DNA of 64,000 nt, from contig CAZUPD010000021.1 of the NCBI GenBank assembly GCA_964621785.1, positions 1 through 64,000 on the forward strand, written 5' to 3'. Below, in pieces: positions 41,332-49,709 of this stretch. Both the position numbers and the translations under genes were made by a program. The notes beneath the pieces were generated by a model. It ran no database searches. It worked only from the letters and a program-made list of their open reading frames with translations, and was not told where the DNA came from. Positions within the stretch are counted from its first letter, which is position 1. Each line of letters starts with the position of its first letter. This stretch comes from JACKDW01 sp964621785 (lineage in GTDB: Bacteria > Myxococcota_A > Polyangia > Nannocystales > Nannocystaceae).

Positions 41332-42951
41332 CTACCCATCGTGTTCAAATCCGAAGACCTGATCGTCGACTGCTCCGCCCGGTCCGTCGTGTTGGAGCTC
41401 CACGCTGCCGAGCTGGTTGAGGCCATCGGTCCACGGTGTATTTGTAAATGCAATCGCATATTCCGGGCGCATGCGTAACGTCGGCATCGGATCGGGCAGG
41501 GCGAGGGCGAGGTCGTAGGTGCCGGGCGGGGCATCCGAGGGCAGGTAGAGTGTCCCTTCGAGCACATGGTGCGCACCTGGACTCCAGCTTCGCGGGTCGA
41601 TGTCGACTTCGGTGCGCCAGATGTCATCTGAACCAACGAGTACAAGTTCAACCGCTCGCGGGTTGTAGGTCGCAGCCCAGCCGACGTTGTCGAGCTCGAT
41701 GACCAAGCGATGGTGTCCACCGGGCCGAGCCTGTTTGGCGCGTTCGACCGAGGTGAGCTCAAAACGATAGCCAAGGTGATTGTGAAGGGTTTCGTAACAG
41801 CCACCCTGATGCCACCCCTCGACCACGTCGGGGTGGTAGTCGAGGTTGATGAAGCTGTAGTGAAACCGTTCAAATTCCTCGAGTGCCGTGGTGCATTCAC
41901 TACGAGGGGGATTGACCGCACATGTCTCGCCACCCATCACTAAAAATTGGGTGTCCTGCTCGACAAACGTCTTCCACTGTTCGACCTGTCCTTCGGGGTA
42001 TGTACCGAAATCCGTCTCGCTCGCTAAAAAACAGTCGTTGTGGTGCCCGACGCGCGCGCGCTCGCTACCCGAGTAGGCCTCGTCGATGGGCAGCGGATCT
42101 CCATAGAGTTCTTGCTTGTACACAGGATACCGCAACTGGGTCATCCGCTCCGGTGGAAATGCCCCCAGCAGCGCCGACAGGACCGTATCTTTGTCGTCGA
42201 GGAGGTTGTTGGTCGAGGTGTGCCACTCGCCCCACGCACCGATAAATCCGGCCTGGATGACCGCGAGGACATCGGCGTTTTGCGTGAGCAACGGGCTGAC
42301 TTGGTCGATGTGTGCCAACACCCAGTCGAGCGACGCATCGGGCTCGGAGTCGGGGTAGGGCCCCTCGTTGTAGGCAAATCGCAAAATTACTTTGATTCCA
42401 GCCGCCCGTGCGGCGTCGAGTCCAGCTTGGACATCGGCCAACAACGACGGTGCGATCGGTTGGTCGCGAAAGTCGTCGAGCCGGACGTAGCTGTACACCA
42501 GAGTGATCCCCTCGGCCCGAATGGCCGCGAGGTCCGGATTGTCGGTGAGTACGACATAGCGGTAGGGTCCGCGCTCGGGGTTGATGAGGAGCGCTTCACT
42601 GGGTGTGTATACATCTATTTCGGTGGGTGCAGGGTCGACACCCGGGTCGTCGGTGGTCGCTTCAGACGTCTCGCTACTCGACTCCGTTTCACTGTCTGGA
42701 CCGGTGGTGTCTGACGTTTGGCTGCTCGAATCGGTCGAATCGCCGGTGGTTTCGAGGGTCGTCGGCATGGGATCGGTGGTCGGACCAACCGTAGAAGTTG
42801 ACATGTTCGTAGGGTCAGAATCTGTCTCAGCTGACTCGCCCGAACAGGACCCTGCGAGCAGGACAACGCCGAGGATCGCCGGCGCGTTCGCCCTGCGGCG
42901 TGAATCCAGATCCCGCGAGATGTGTGAGTGAAGCCAGGAAACACGAGACAT
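41332..42951 (-). CDS. DUF4874-DUF4832 lipoprotein
   Basis: A 539-residue lipoprotein with lipobox LAGSC (about Cys36), a roughly 75-residue Ser/Thr/Asp linker, then a (beta/alpha)-barrel-like domain with LLINPERGPY, TLVYSYVRLDDF and VIQAGFIGAWGEWHTS (DUF4874), followed by DUF4832 (RVGHHNDCFLAS, FINLDYHPDVVEGW, LGYRF). The layout resembles glycoside hydrolase-like extracellular proteins of Bacteroidota and Myxococcota. Activity is unproven. It is divergent from the MFS gene with 38 bases between starts. TGTAAATGCA lies at 41443. Confidence 0.83.
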   Translation of the reverse strand: MSRVSWLHSHISRDLDSRRRANAPAILGVVLLAGSCSGESAETDSDPTNMSTSTVGPTTDPMPTTLETTGDSTDSSSQTSDTTGPDSETESSSETSEATTDDPGVDPAPTEIDVYTPSEALLINPERGPYRYVVLTDNPDLAAIRAEGITLVYSYVRLDDFRDQPIAPSLLADVQAGLDAARAAGIKVILRFAYNEGPYPDSEPDASLDWVLAHIDQVSPLLTQNADVLAVIQAGFIGAWGEWHTSTNNLLDDKDTVLSALLGAFPPERMTQLRYPVYKQELYGDPLPIDEAYSGSERARVGHHNDCFLASETDFGTYPEGQVEQWKTFVEQDTQFLVMGGETCAVNPPRSECTTALEEFERFHYSFINLDYHPDVVEGWHQGGCYETLHNHLGYRFELTSVERAKQARPGGHHRLVIELDNVGWAATYNPRAVELVLVGSDDIWRTEVDIDPRSWSPGAHHVLEGTLYLPSDAPPGTYDLALALPDPMPTLRMRPEYAIAFTNTPWTDGLNQLGSVELQHDGPGGAVDDQVFGFEHDG

Positions 42952-42989
42952 CGCTTTGGTATGCCAAATCGCGGCCGCTTGCGTCTATG

Positions 42990-44327
42990 ATGCCCGCCGT
43001 GACTTGGCGTGAGCTCGCCACTTCGAAAGGACCCTTTCGCCGCCTGTGGTTTGGGGAGGCCGTTTCACTGTTTGGTGACTGGTTCACCTACGTCGCCGTC
43101 GGGGTGCTCGCGCTCGGTCCCGGTGACGGCAGCAGTGGTCTTTTACCGGTAGCGATTGTGTTGCTCGCCCACTCGTTGCCTCTTGCGGTGATTGGCCCAC
43201 TCGCCGGGCGCCTAGCCGACCGCTACGACCGACGCCGGATTATGGTGGTTGCAAGCCTCCTGCGAGCGTTGACAGTCGTGGGGATGATTACCGCCGCATC
43301 CGTCGGTGCGTTCGGGTGGGTCTCCGGACTTCTGTTTGTCCGGATGGGCTTTGGAGCGTTTGTCGAACCAGCTGCGAGTGCCTCGCTGCCACAGCTCGTT
43401 GCACGTGCATCGATGACCGAGGCCAACGCGCTTCTCAGCGCAACGTGGAGTGTGATGTTTGCTATCGGTGTGGCACTCGGGGGCATGTTTACGGCCGCAT
43501 TCGGGCCGGTTTGGGCCCTTGCGGTCGACGGCGGGACATTTGTGGTCGCGGCGATGGTCCTCGCCACGCTGCCGCCTTTGCAGCCCGGGCAGCCCGCGAC
43601 CGGCTCGGCGAATGCGGTGCGACCGAATGCGGAATCTGACGCTCGAACATTACACCAACCCGCCCCAATGCCGACCAGACAGGCTCAGGACGATGATCCG
43701 CTCGAGCGCGAACTCGAGGCGATGGGCCCGGGGTTACGCCCGGCCCTGGGCTTTGCGGTACGGCACCGCGAAATCCTGCATGCCGCCCTGGGGAAGGTTC
43801 CTGTCGCCATGGCCAATGGTGGAGCTTGGGTGTTGATGCACCACACCGCGGCCGTCGGTGGCACGGCGGTCGGCGGAACGGCGCTCGCCCTCGGTGTGTT
43901 GCACGCTGCGCGGGCCGTCGGGACAGGTATCGGACCGGTCCTGTGGGCAAAAAACGCGAGGCTCCGGGGTTCGGCACTCGGCCTGCACGCCAGCACAGGC
44001 TTTGCCATCGCCGCAGTGATTGCATTTACATTGAGTTCGACACCATGGCTCTCGATTGTGTTGTGCGTCCTGTGGGGCCTGGGGTCTGGTGCGAACTGGG
44101 TGACGGCTGTGACCCGGACGCAGGTTCTCACGCCCAACCGCGTGCTCGGTCGGGTGGCTTCGATCGACCTGATGAGCCACGCACTCGGTCAGGGAATCGG
44201 AGGGCTCTTGGGCGCCTTGGCTGCCGATGCCCTACAAGAACCTCACTTGAGTGGTTGGATCGGGGCTGCTACTGGCCTGTGTTGTTGGTTGATTCTAGCC
44301 CGAGTTTGTCGGCAGGGAAGGCGGTAG
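42990..44327 (+). CDS. MFS transporter (EntS-like)
   Basis: A 445-residue major facilitator with about 12 transmembrane helices. The start LATSKGPFRRLWFGEAVSLF, GDWFTYVAVGVLAL and the loop 2/3 motif GPLAGRLADRYDRRRIM are typical of the MFS_3/EntS-like drug or siderophore exporter branch. A roughly 60-residue polar loop (about 200-260) splits the two halves. ATG 42990 is the second of two adjacent ATGs. The stop abuts the next gene's ATG (TAGATG). Motif copies lie at 43400 and 44021. Confidence 0.85.
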   Translation: MPAVTWRELATSKGPFRRLWFGEAVSLFGDWFTYVAVGVLALGPGDGSSGLLPVAIVLLAHSLPLAVIGPLAGRLADRYDRRRIMVVASLLRALTVVGMITAASVGAFGWVSGLLFVRMGFGAFVEPAASASLPQLVARASMTEANALLSATWSVMFAIGVALGGMFTAAFGPVWALAVDGGTFVVAAMVLATLPPLQPGQPATGSANAVRPNAESDARTLHQPAPMPTRQAQDDDPLERELEAMGPGLRPALGFAVRHREILHAALGKVPVAMANGGAWVLMHHTAAVGGTAVGGTALALGVLHAARAVGTGIGPVLWAKNARLRGSALGLHASTGFAIAAVIAFTLSSTPWLSIVLCVLWGLGSGANWVTAVTRTQVLTPNRVLGRVASIDLMSHALGQGIGGLLGALAADALQEPHLSGWIGAATGLCCWLILARVCRQGRR

Positions 44328-45383
44328 ATGGTGCGAAGGACAACACGGGTTGCGGTGAGAGACTTACTGCTTGGTGCCAGTTTGATTGTAAGTACACTAA
44401 GCTGCCGGGCATCGCCGGCGGCGTCCGGCGCTTCGCAGCCGACGCATCATCCATCCCATCCCGTGTCGGTCGAACCTCGGGCGGCGGAAGTCCACAACCC
44501 GCCCACGGCTCCGTTGATCGATCGACTCGCGCAGCGAGCTGTCTACGACACCGCATTTGCAAAGCCTGTCCTGTACACATGGACAACCGACGAACAGGTC
44601 ACACAATTGCGAACGTCTCAGGTGCTTCTTGTTGCAGATGCAACAACTGGTACACGGATCACCCTGTTCAACCGCGCTCTGATGGCGTTGCAAGACTCGC
44701 ACGCTCCGGGGCATCGTGTCGCACAGCTCCTGCTGCAGCGCGATGAGCTGCGCAAGCGCAGATATGCGTGGACGAGTCCGTTTGCCACGGTTTTGGGGCT
44801 GGGTCCGCGCAGCTACGGTAATTCCCTGATCGAGGTTGAACTGCATCCCGATGCGATTGTCGCCCGGTTTGAGCCGGCAAACGTCGCGCAACCATTCTCG
44901 TTTGTGGACCTGCGGGGACGCCCGCTCGCGCAGGACGAGGTGCTCCGTATGCCCGAGCGGATCGCGGCGGTGTATCATGTTCGAACCGGTTCAAAAGACC
45001 AGGTACCTTTCCGGGAATATGTGTTGTGCAACGAGTCGATGTTGTTTCGCTGGGCGTTGACGACCCCCGAGATTCGTGCCCGACTCGCCGAGGAAATCGA
45101 GATGTTGGAAACGCTTCAAAGGGGCCCGTTTGCCCAGTTGCCGGACGAAGCCGCCGCGGAACCGGCACAGGCCGAGTGGAAGGTTGCAAATGCACCGGTG
45201 ACGTTGCTGTCGCTGTGGCATGCGAGTCTTGCGTTTGCCAACGAGCGCTACCGGCCGACGCCGGCGAATCTCGGTCGGATCGCCGACGCGCTGCGCCAGT
45301 ATCACGGCGAGGGTCCACCGCTGGTCGTGCGGCCGCGGGTCGTCCGGATTCAGGGGAACGAAGACGCCCAGGCCTCGCAATAG
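44328..45383 (+). CDS. Lipoprotein, unknown, coupled to MFS gene
   Basis: A 351-residue lipoprotein with a signal peptide ending at lipobox TLSC. The mature part has YDTAFAKPVLYTWTTDEQ, FATVLGLGPRSYGNSLIEVE and a C-terminal helical region. I do not recognise it. It starts immediately after the MFS stop, so it may be an accessory periplasmic protein for export. The 3' end overlaps the HIT gene by 34 bases, tail to tail. Three motif copies lie inside (44388 in the signal peptide, 44633 and 45185), the densest coding cluster in the window. Confidence 0.65.
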   Translation: MVRRTTRVAVRDLLLGASLIVSTLSCRASPAASGASQPTHHPSHPVSVEPRAAEVHNPPTAPLIDRLAQRAVYDTAFAKPVLYTWTTDEQVTQLRTSQVLLVADATTGTRITLFNRALMALQDSHAPGHRVAQLLLQRDELRKRRYAWTSPFATVLGLGPRSYGNSLIEVELHPDAIVARFEPANVAQPFSFVDLRGRPLAQDEVLRMPERIAAVYHVRTGSKDQVPFREYVLCNESMLFRWALTTPEIRARLAEEIEMLETLQRGPFAQLPDEAAAEPAQAEWKVANAPVTLLSLWHASLAFANERYRPTPANLGRIADALRQYHGEGPPLVVRPRVVRIQGNEDAQASQ

Positions 45384-45856
45384 CGCCGCTGCAAGTCCTG
45401 CCACTCCGCCGGCGTGCCGACATACACCCCTTCGGACCAGCTAAAAATGTCGCTCGGCTTGTCGTCGGGTTGGTAGAGAGGAATTACATGAATGTGCAAG
45501 TGTTGTGAGGTCTGGGTGAGCTCGCCCGCACTGCTGCCAGTCGAGGCGAGATAGCAGCGCAGCGGTTGTTGAACACGTTCGACCATGCGCGCGGCTTGGT
45601 GTGCCAGCAGCGAGGCCCGGGCCCACCGGGCACGATCAACCTCGAGAAAGTTGGTGACATGGTCCTTGGGCATCACCAACACGTGGCCCCAGCGACGCAC
45701 GTACCGCGGGAGCATCACCAGCATGTCGTCGTCTTCGAAGATCGCATAGACCGGGCCGACTTGGCGATCTCGAACCGCACACATCAGGCAAGCCGGCTCT
45801 CCCCCTTCTGCACGGATCTGCCGTAGAGCCTGTTCACGGGTGATACGTGTCGGCAC
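45350..45856 (-). CDS. HIT-family nucleotide hydrolase/transferase
   Basis: A 168-residue HIT protein of normal family size. CLMCAV near the N-terminus, YAIFEDDDMLVMLPRYVRRW and GHVLVMPKDHVTNFLEV precede the catalytic histidine triad QHLHIHVIP (H-x-H-x-H-x-x). It should hydrolyse a nucleoside phosphoramidate or dinucleotide. GTG 45856 was selected because it gives a family-sized protein; translation further upstream is nonsense. Its 3' end overlaps the lipoprotein gene on the other strand. Confidence 0.84.
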   Translation of the reverse strand: MPTRITREQALRQIRAEGGEPACLMCAVRDRQVGPVYAIFEDDDMLVMLPRYVRRWGHVLVMPKDHVTNFLEVDRARWARASLLAHQAARMVERVQQPLRCYLASTGSSAGELTQTSQHLHIHVIPLYQPDDKPSDIFSWSEGVYVGTPAEWQDLQRRYCEAWASSFP

Positions 45857-46342
45857 AATCGCAGAGTAGCAGCCCGCGGATGGATGCGACACGTCGACAT
45901 GTTCGCCTCGATCTTGGCACGCACCTGGGTGTCGGCCGGGAGTCGTTCCCCAAACGGCGGTGAGACGCCGGAGACGGTTAGAACCGGAGAGAAAAAATGT
46001 TGATACAACGACAGATTTGCGGAATCGTCGCGGGCCGTGGTGCGTACTAGCCAGAATGACCGCGTGAGCATCTGCGAGACGGTCAACGATTGCGTGCGGT
46101 AGGCTGCCACCATGGACGATTCCCATTCCGAGTGTGTCGAACCTTGCAGCCCGCGGGCTGTTTCGATACACCATGCTTGTCCTCGATCACGCGTTCGGGC
46201 TTCGCATGGGTCCCAATCCTCAGCCCAGTCGAACGGTCCGGGCTCGAGACGCTCTCGAATGCAATCCTCGGCCTACTCGGACAGTCCGAGTACGGGGGTG
46301 AAGTTGCGGGGGAGGCGTTTGCGAAGGGGATGGCGTTCAATA
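45857..46342. other. 486-base divergent intergenic region
   Basis: Separates the HIT gene and the FGE-like lipoprotein gene and must hold both promoters. No convincing frame was seen. It contains TGTTGATACA at 45998, a relative of the recurring palindrome. Confidence 0.55.
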
Positions 46343-48598
46343 ATGTCTGATTGGACATGTAAAAAGACATTGGGACGGGAGCACCGCTTCCGTCTCGTCA
46401 GGTTCGCCCGGCCGCTCGTGGGTGTCGCGTGGTTGACCACGCTCGCCTGTGCCGCCCACGAAGTTCCGGTCGATCCGACACCTTTGTGTCCCCAGGGGAT
46501 GGCCCACCTCGAGGGTGGTCGACTCGGCCCGGATGTGATCGACCCGCTGTGCATGGATATCACCGAGGTGACGACCGCCGCCTACGGTGCGTGCGTGACT
46601 GATGGTTCCTGTCCTCCCGTTCGGGTCGAGCACTCGTCGGGCGAGCAACCGATGTGCAACGCCGGGATCGAAGGTCGCGGCAAGCATCCGATCAACTGTG
46701 TCGATAGTGCCCAGGCGGCCGCGTTTTGTACGTGGGCGGGCAAACGCGTCGTCCGGGCCCATGAATGGGAATGGGCGGCACGCGGGCGCGGGCGAGCGAC
46801 CGCCTACCCCTGGGGAGATGCCGAAGTCGATGCAGTGCGCGTGTGTTGGTCCGGCGCGAGCACCTGCGAAACCGGGAGTCGACCGGCCGGAGCTTCGCCC
46901 GACGGGGTACTCGACTTGGCCGGGAATGTCGCCGAGTGGGTCCAAGTGCAGTCGACGGGGGCGATGCACGTGCGTGGCGGGAGTTGGCGGGACACCTCGG
47001 CGACGGTCGCCGGCTTGGCCGCAGCCCATCCCGGTTCCGACCCGCAGGGAGATTTCACAATCGCGGGGATTCGCTGTGTCGTCGACCCACACACGTCCGT
47101 GAAGACGATCGATAGCGAGGGGTGGACGCCCGAAAAAACCCAGGCACCCAAGCCTTCGCCGTTACCCGTGGTTGCGAATCGTCCGCAGGCACAGGCTCCC
47201 ACGCGGCCGTTGGTCAACTTGATGCCGATGTGGCATCACCTCGCCAACCAGACAACCGCTCCGCCAAAGATGTGGCCGATTGGACAGGAGTACATCGCCA
47301 TGTCGACTACGGATGCTGCCGAGTTCGGTCTGCAGCACGGGTTTGACATCGCCAACAAACCCACGGCCCTCGCCGAGTTCGAACCGATCCACGCAGCGGG
47401 TCCTCTGGTGTTGATGAACGCAGGTTGGCGGCGTAGCGGTTCCTTTGTCGCAGTCGAACGCGACTCCTCGGCGATTCGTTGGCAGGTGAACTTAGAGACA
47501 CTCGGGCGGAGCTACAACCGGCTCGTGACCCCAAAAACCCTGGTTGCCGAGCTGTACGGTCGCGATGCAGATGTGGTGGTTGGGCTCGCCTTGGTCGACG
47601 GCTCCGAAGTATTTCGCAAGACAGGTGGTGCAACCGGAAGCGAGTTTACACGTGCCCGCAAGATGTGGCAGGACGACCAGCGCGTGTATCTCTCCGGCGA
47701 TCGCGGGCTGTTGGCATTCGACCCGACGACTGGAAAAACCCTGTGGGGCCCGACGGCGATCGGGGAGGGGTGCGGGGTGGCCGAAGGGGAAGGTGTACTG
47801 GTTGTCGAAAATCCGGGCGAGGGACACCGCGTGCTCGATGCGGCGACCGGTGTCGAGCGTCGACGGATCCAGACAGGTGTGAGCGGAGCGTGTCGCTGGG
47901 GCGGCGATGCCTGGGATGGAGGTGTTGCTGAAGGGGCGGTCAGCGGCGGGAAGTTGTTCGCCTTCGATCCGGCGACGCAAGGCAAACACGGGCCGGTTCT
48001 GCGGGCGTTTGATCTGCAAAGTGGGCGCCAGCTGTGGAAACGAAAAGGTCTTTCAGGACAGGTCTTAGTTGCCGATCACGATGCCGTGTTGAGCGACCGC
48101 GACAACGCGTTGCTCGTCGGGATCGACCCCACCACCGGCGCGCCACAGACGGAAATTTCATTTGGCTATGACATCGTCGACGTCAAGGTGTACCCGGGCG
48201 GCGGGGATGCGGGACCGCTTGTGTGGGTGCGAGATGAGCAGGAAAACGAGTGGCTCCTCGGTCGGGGCGAGACGGCACCGACGCCCGAAGCCTACACGAT
48301 CCGCGGGAAACTCATTCCCGAACGCGAAACCGGGGTCAAGCAACGTCACGTGCGAGGGGTGCCGATCCGGGTTGGCGAAAAACGTGTACGCACCAAACAG
48401 ACGGGAGCATTCCAGGCGACGGGCAAGACTCTCGGCGCGGTACTCGTGTCGTATGACGGGCCCACGTCCTACGACGATTTTAAAGGCGATCCGTACTCCC
48501 GGACATTGACCCGCTTCGACGCAAGGCTCGTGGTCTTGACCGGTCAGGGGACCTACAGGTTGGGCGAGATTCCGCTCTATGAGTGGTGGCTGGAATAG
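46343..48598 (+). CDS. Lipoprotein fusing an FGE/SUMF1-like domain to a PQQ-type beta-propeller
   Basis: A 751-residue lipoprotein (lipobox TLAC, about Cys36). The first domain has the formylglycine-generating-enzyme/sulfatase-modifying fold: CMDITEVTTAAYGAC, PINCVDSAQAAAFCTWAGKR, EWEWAARGRGRATAYPWGD, LDLAGNVAEWV and VRGGSW. The copper-binding Cys pair normally following RGGSW is absent (RDTSATVAG), so catalysis is doubtful. A Pro-rich linker follows. The C-terminal 400 residues are WD/PQQ-like repeats with blades of the type GLLAFDPTTGKTLW, LDAATGVE and LRAFDLQSGRQLW. I infer a surface-sensing or scaffold role. Translation upstream of ATG 46343 is not coding-like. Confidence 0.8.
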   Translation: MSDWTCKKTLGREHRFRLVRFARPLVGVAWLTTLACAAHEVPVDPTPLCPQGMAHLEGGRLGPDVIDPLCMDITEVTTAAYGACVTDGSCPPVRVEHSSGEQPMCNAGIEGRGKHPINCVDSAQAAAFCTWAGKRVVRAHEWEWAARGRGRATAYPWGDAEVDAVRVCWSGASTCETGSRPAGASPDGVLDLAGNVAEWVQVQSTGAMHVRGGSWRDTSATVAGLAAAHPGSDPQGDFTIAGIRCVVDPHTSVKTIDSEGWTPEKTQAPKPSPLPVVANRPQAQAPTRPLVNLMPMWHHLANQTTAPPKMWPIGQEYIAMSTTDAAEFGLQHGFDIANKPTALAEFEPIHAAGPLVLMNAGWRRSGSFVAVERDSSAIRWQVNLETLGRSYNRLVTPKTLVAELYGRDADVVVGLALVDGSEVFRKTGGATGSEFTRARKMWQDDQRVYLSGDRGLLAFDPTTGKTLWGPTAIGEGCGVAEGEGVLVVENPGEGHRVLDAATGVERRRIQTGVSGACRWGGDAWDGGVAEGAVSGGKLFAFDPATQGKHGPVLRAFDLQSGRQLWKRKGLSGQVLVADHDAVLSDRDNALLVGIDPTTGAPQTEISFGYDIVDVKVYPGGGDAGPLVWVRDEQENEWLLGRGETAPTPEAYTIRGKLIPERETGVKQRHVRGVPIRVGEKRVRTKQTGAFQATGKTLGAVLVSYDGPTSYDDFKGDPYSRTLTRFDARLVVLTGQGTYRLGEIPLYEWWLE

Positions 48599-48603
48599 CG
48601 GCC

Positions 48604-49635
48604 TTACTCCCCAATTGTGATGGTCCGCCGGATTTCGTCGGTCTTAAACCCGAGGGCCATCGGTCGCTGGACGCCCGGGAGCACCGCGACGTCGTAGAGC
48701 TCCTTGACCACACCTTCAAACCGCAACCAGTGGACGGCATCACCGCTGCGCAGGTCGACAATTTGCAACCCACAGCGGGCCTGCGCCTGCTTGGCCGCCA
48801 GATGTTCACCGAGTTCGAGGTCGCCAAAGGTCCGGTCTCGTCGCAGCCCCGAAACACCGATCAATGCATAGTCACCGACAAACGCGAGTCCGCGGGCGAA
48901 CCCGGGTAAAAACGTGACACGCTCGAATGTGCCGTGGTCGTCGAGAAAACCCAGATGCCCGGAACCAGCCTCTAGCAGCCATAGGCGGCCATTGTGGAAC
49001 CGCGGGGAGTGGGGCATCGACAGGCCCGAGGCCAGCACCTCACCGCTGGGAACCGACAGCACCACCCCGCCGTCGCGTCGAAAGTCCCGCCACCCGTCGG
49101 CGACATCGCTGCGACTGACGGCGGTCACCACCGCAGGTTTTCCATCTTGCATCGCCATCCCGTTGAGGTGACAACGATCTTCGGCCGCGAGCTTGGAGAT
49201 AAACGGTGGACGCCAGACGGGGACAAAACTGTGGGTCGGGCTCGGGGTTGCCAAACAACTAAAGAGTGTATTTACAAAAATAAGGTTGCCCGCTGCGTCG
49301 ATCGCGATGTCGTGGATGTCGAGATCGCCGGTGATATGGCTCAACCGCGGGACGTACAGCCGGTCGTAGCCCTGGTGGCGATGGTCGGCGGGCAGCGCAT
49401 TTTCAAATCGCCACAGCTGGTATAGCGAGCTCATCCACAGGGTCTGGTCGGTGGCACACAACCCCATGCAGCGTTTAAATGTACGTTCAAATACCGAGAG
49501 TCGCCCGTCCGGTTGCAGGCCGAGCAAAAACAGCTTGCCGGCCTGGTAGGTCGTACAGGCCAGGCTGATGTTGTGCTCGGCCATCCACGCAGGCAGTTGG
49601 CGCGAGCCGGTGATCGTGAGGGGCGGGGTGGTCAC
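48604..49635 (-). CDS. DUF4915 / TIGR03032-family protein
   Basis: A 343-residue beta-propeller-like protein. The start ISLACTTYQAGKLFLLGL followed by RLSVFERTFKRCMGL is the diagnostic N-terminus of the TIGR03032/DUF4915 family. ISKLAAEDRCHLNGMAM and SMPHSPRFHNGRLWLLEAGS are its conserved inner blocks. No signal peptide. Family function unknown, in some bacteria linked to tetratricopeptide or glycan genes. It is the last gene of a minus-strand series and converges with the FGE-like gene, with five bases between stops. Confidence 0.82.
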   Translation of the reverse strand: MTTPPLTITGSRQLPAWMAEHNISLACTTYQAGKLFLLGLQPDGRLSVFERTFKRCMGLCATDQTLWMSSLYQLWRFENALPADHRHQGYDRLYVPRLSHITGDLDIHDIAIDAAGNLIFVNTLFSCLATPSPTHSFVPVWRPPFISKLAAEDRCHLNGMAMQDGKPAVVTAVSRSDVADGWRDFRRDGGVVLSVPSGEVLASGLSMPHSPRFHNGRLWLLEAGSGHLGFLDDHGTFERVTFLPGFARGLAFVGDYALIGVSGLRRDRTFGDLELGEHLAAKQAQARCGLQIVDLRSGDAVHWLRFEGVVKELYDVAVLPGVQRPMALGFKTDEIRRTITIGE

Positions 49636-49709
49636 GGGTGCAGGTTAGCAGACCGTCGATCGCTCGACGCTTCGTGGGCTGGCCTCGCGGTTGCACGCCC
49701 GTCAACACG

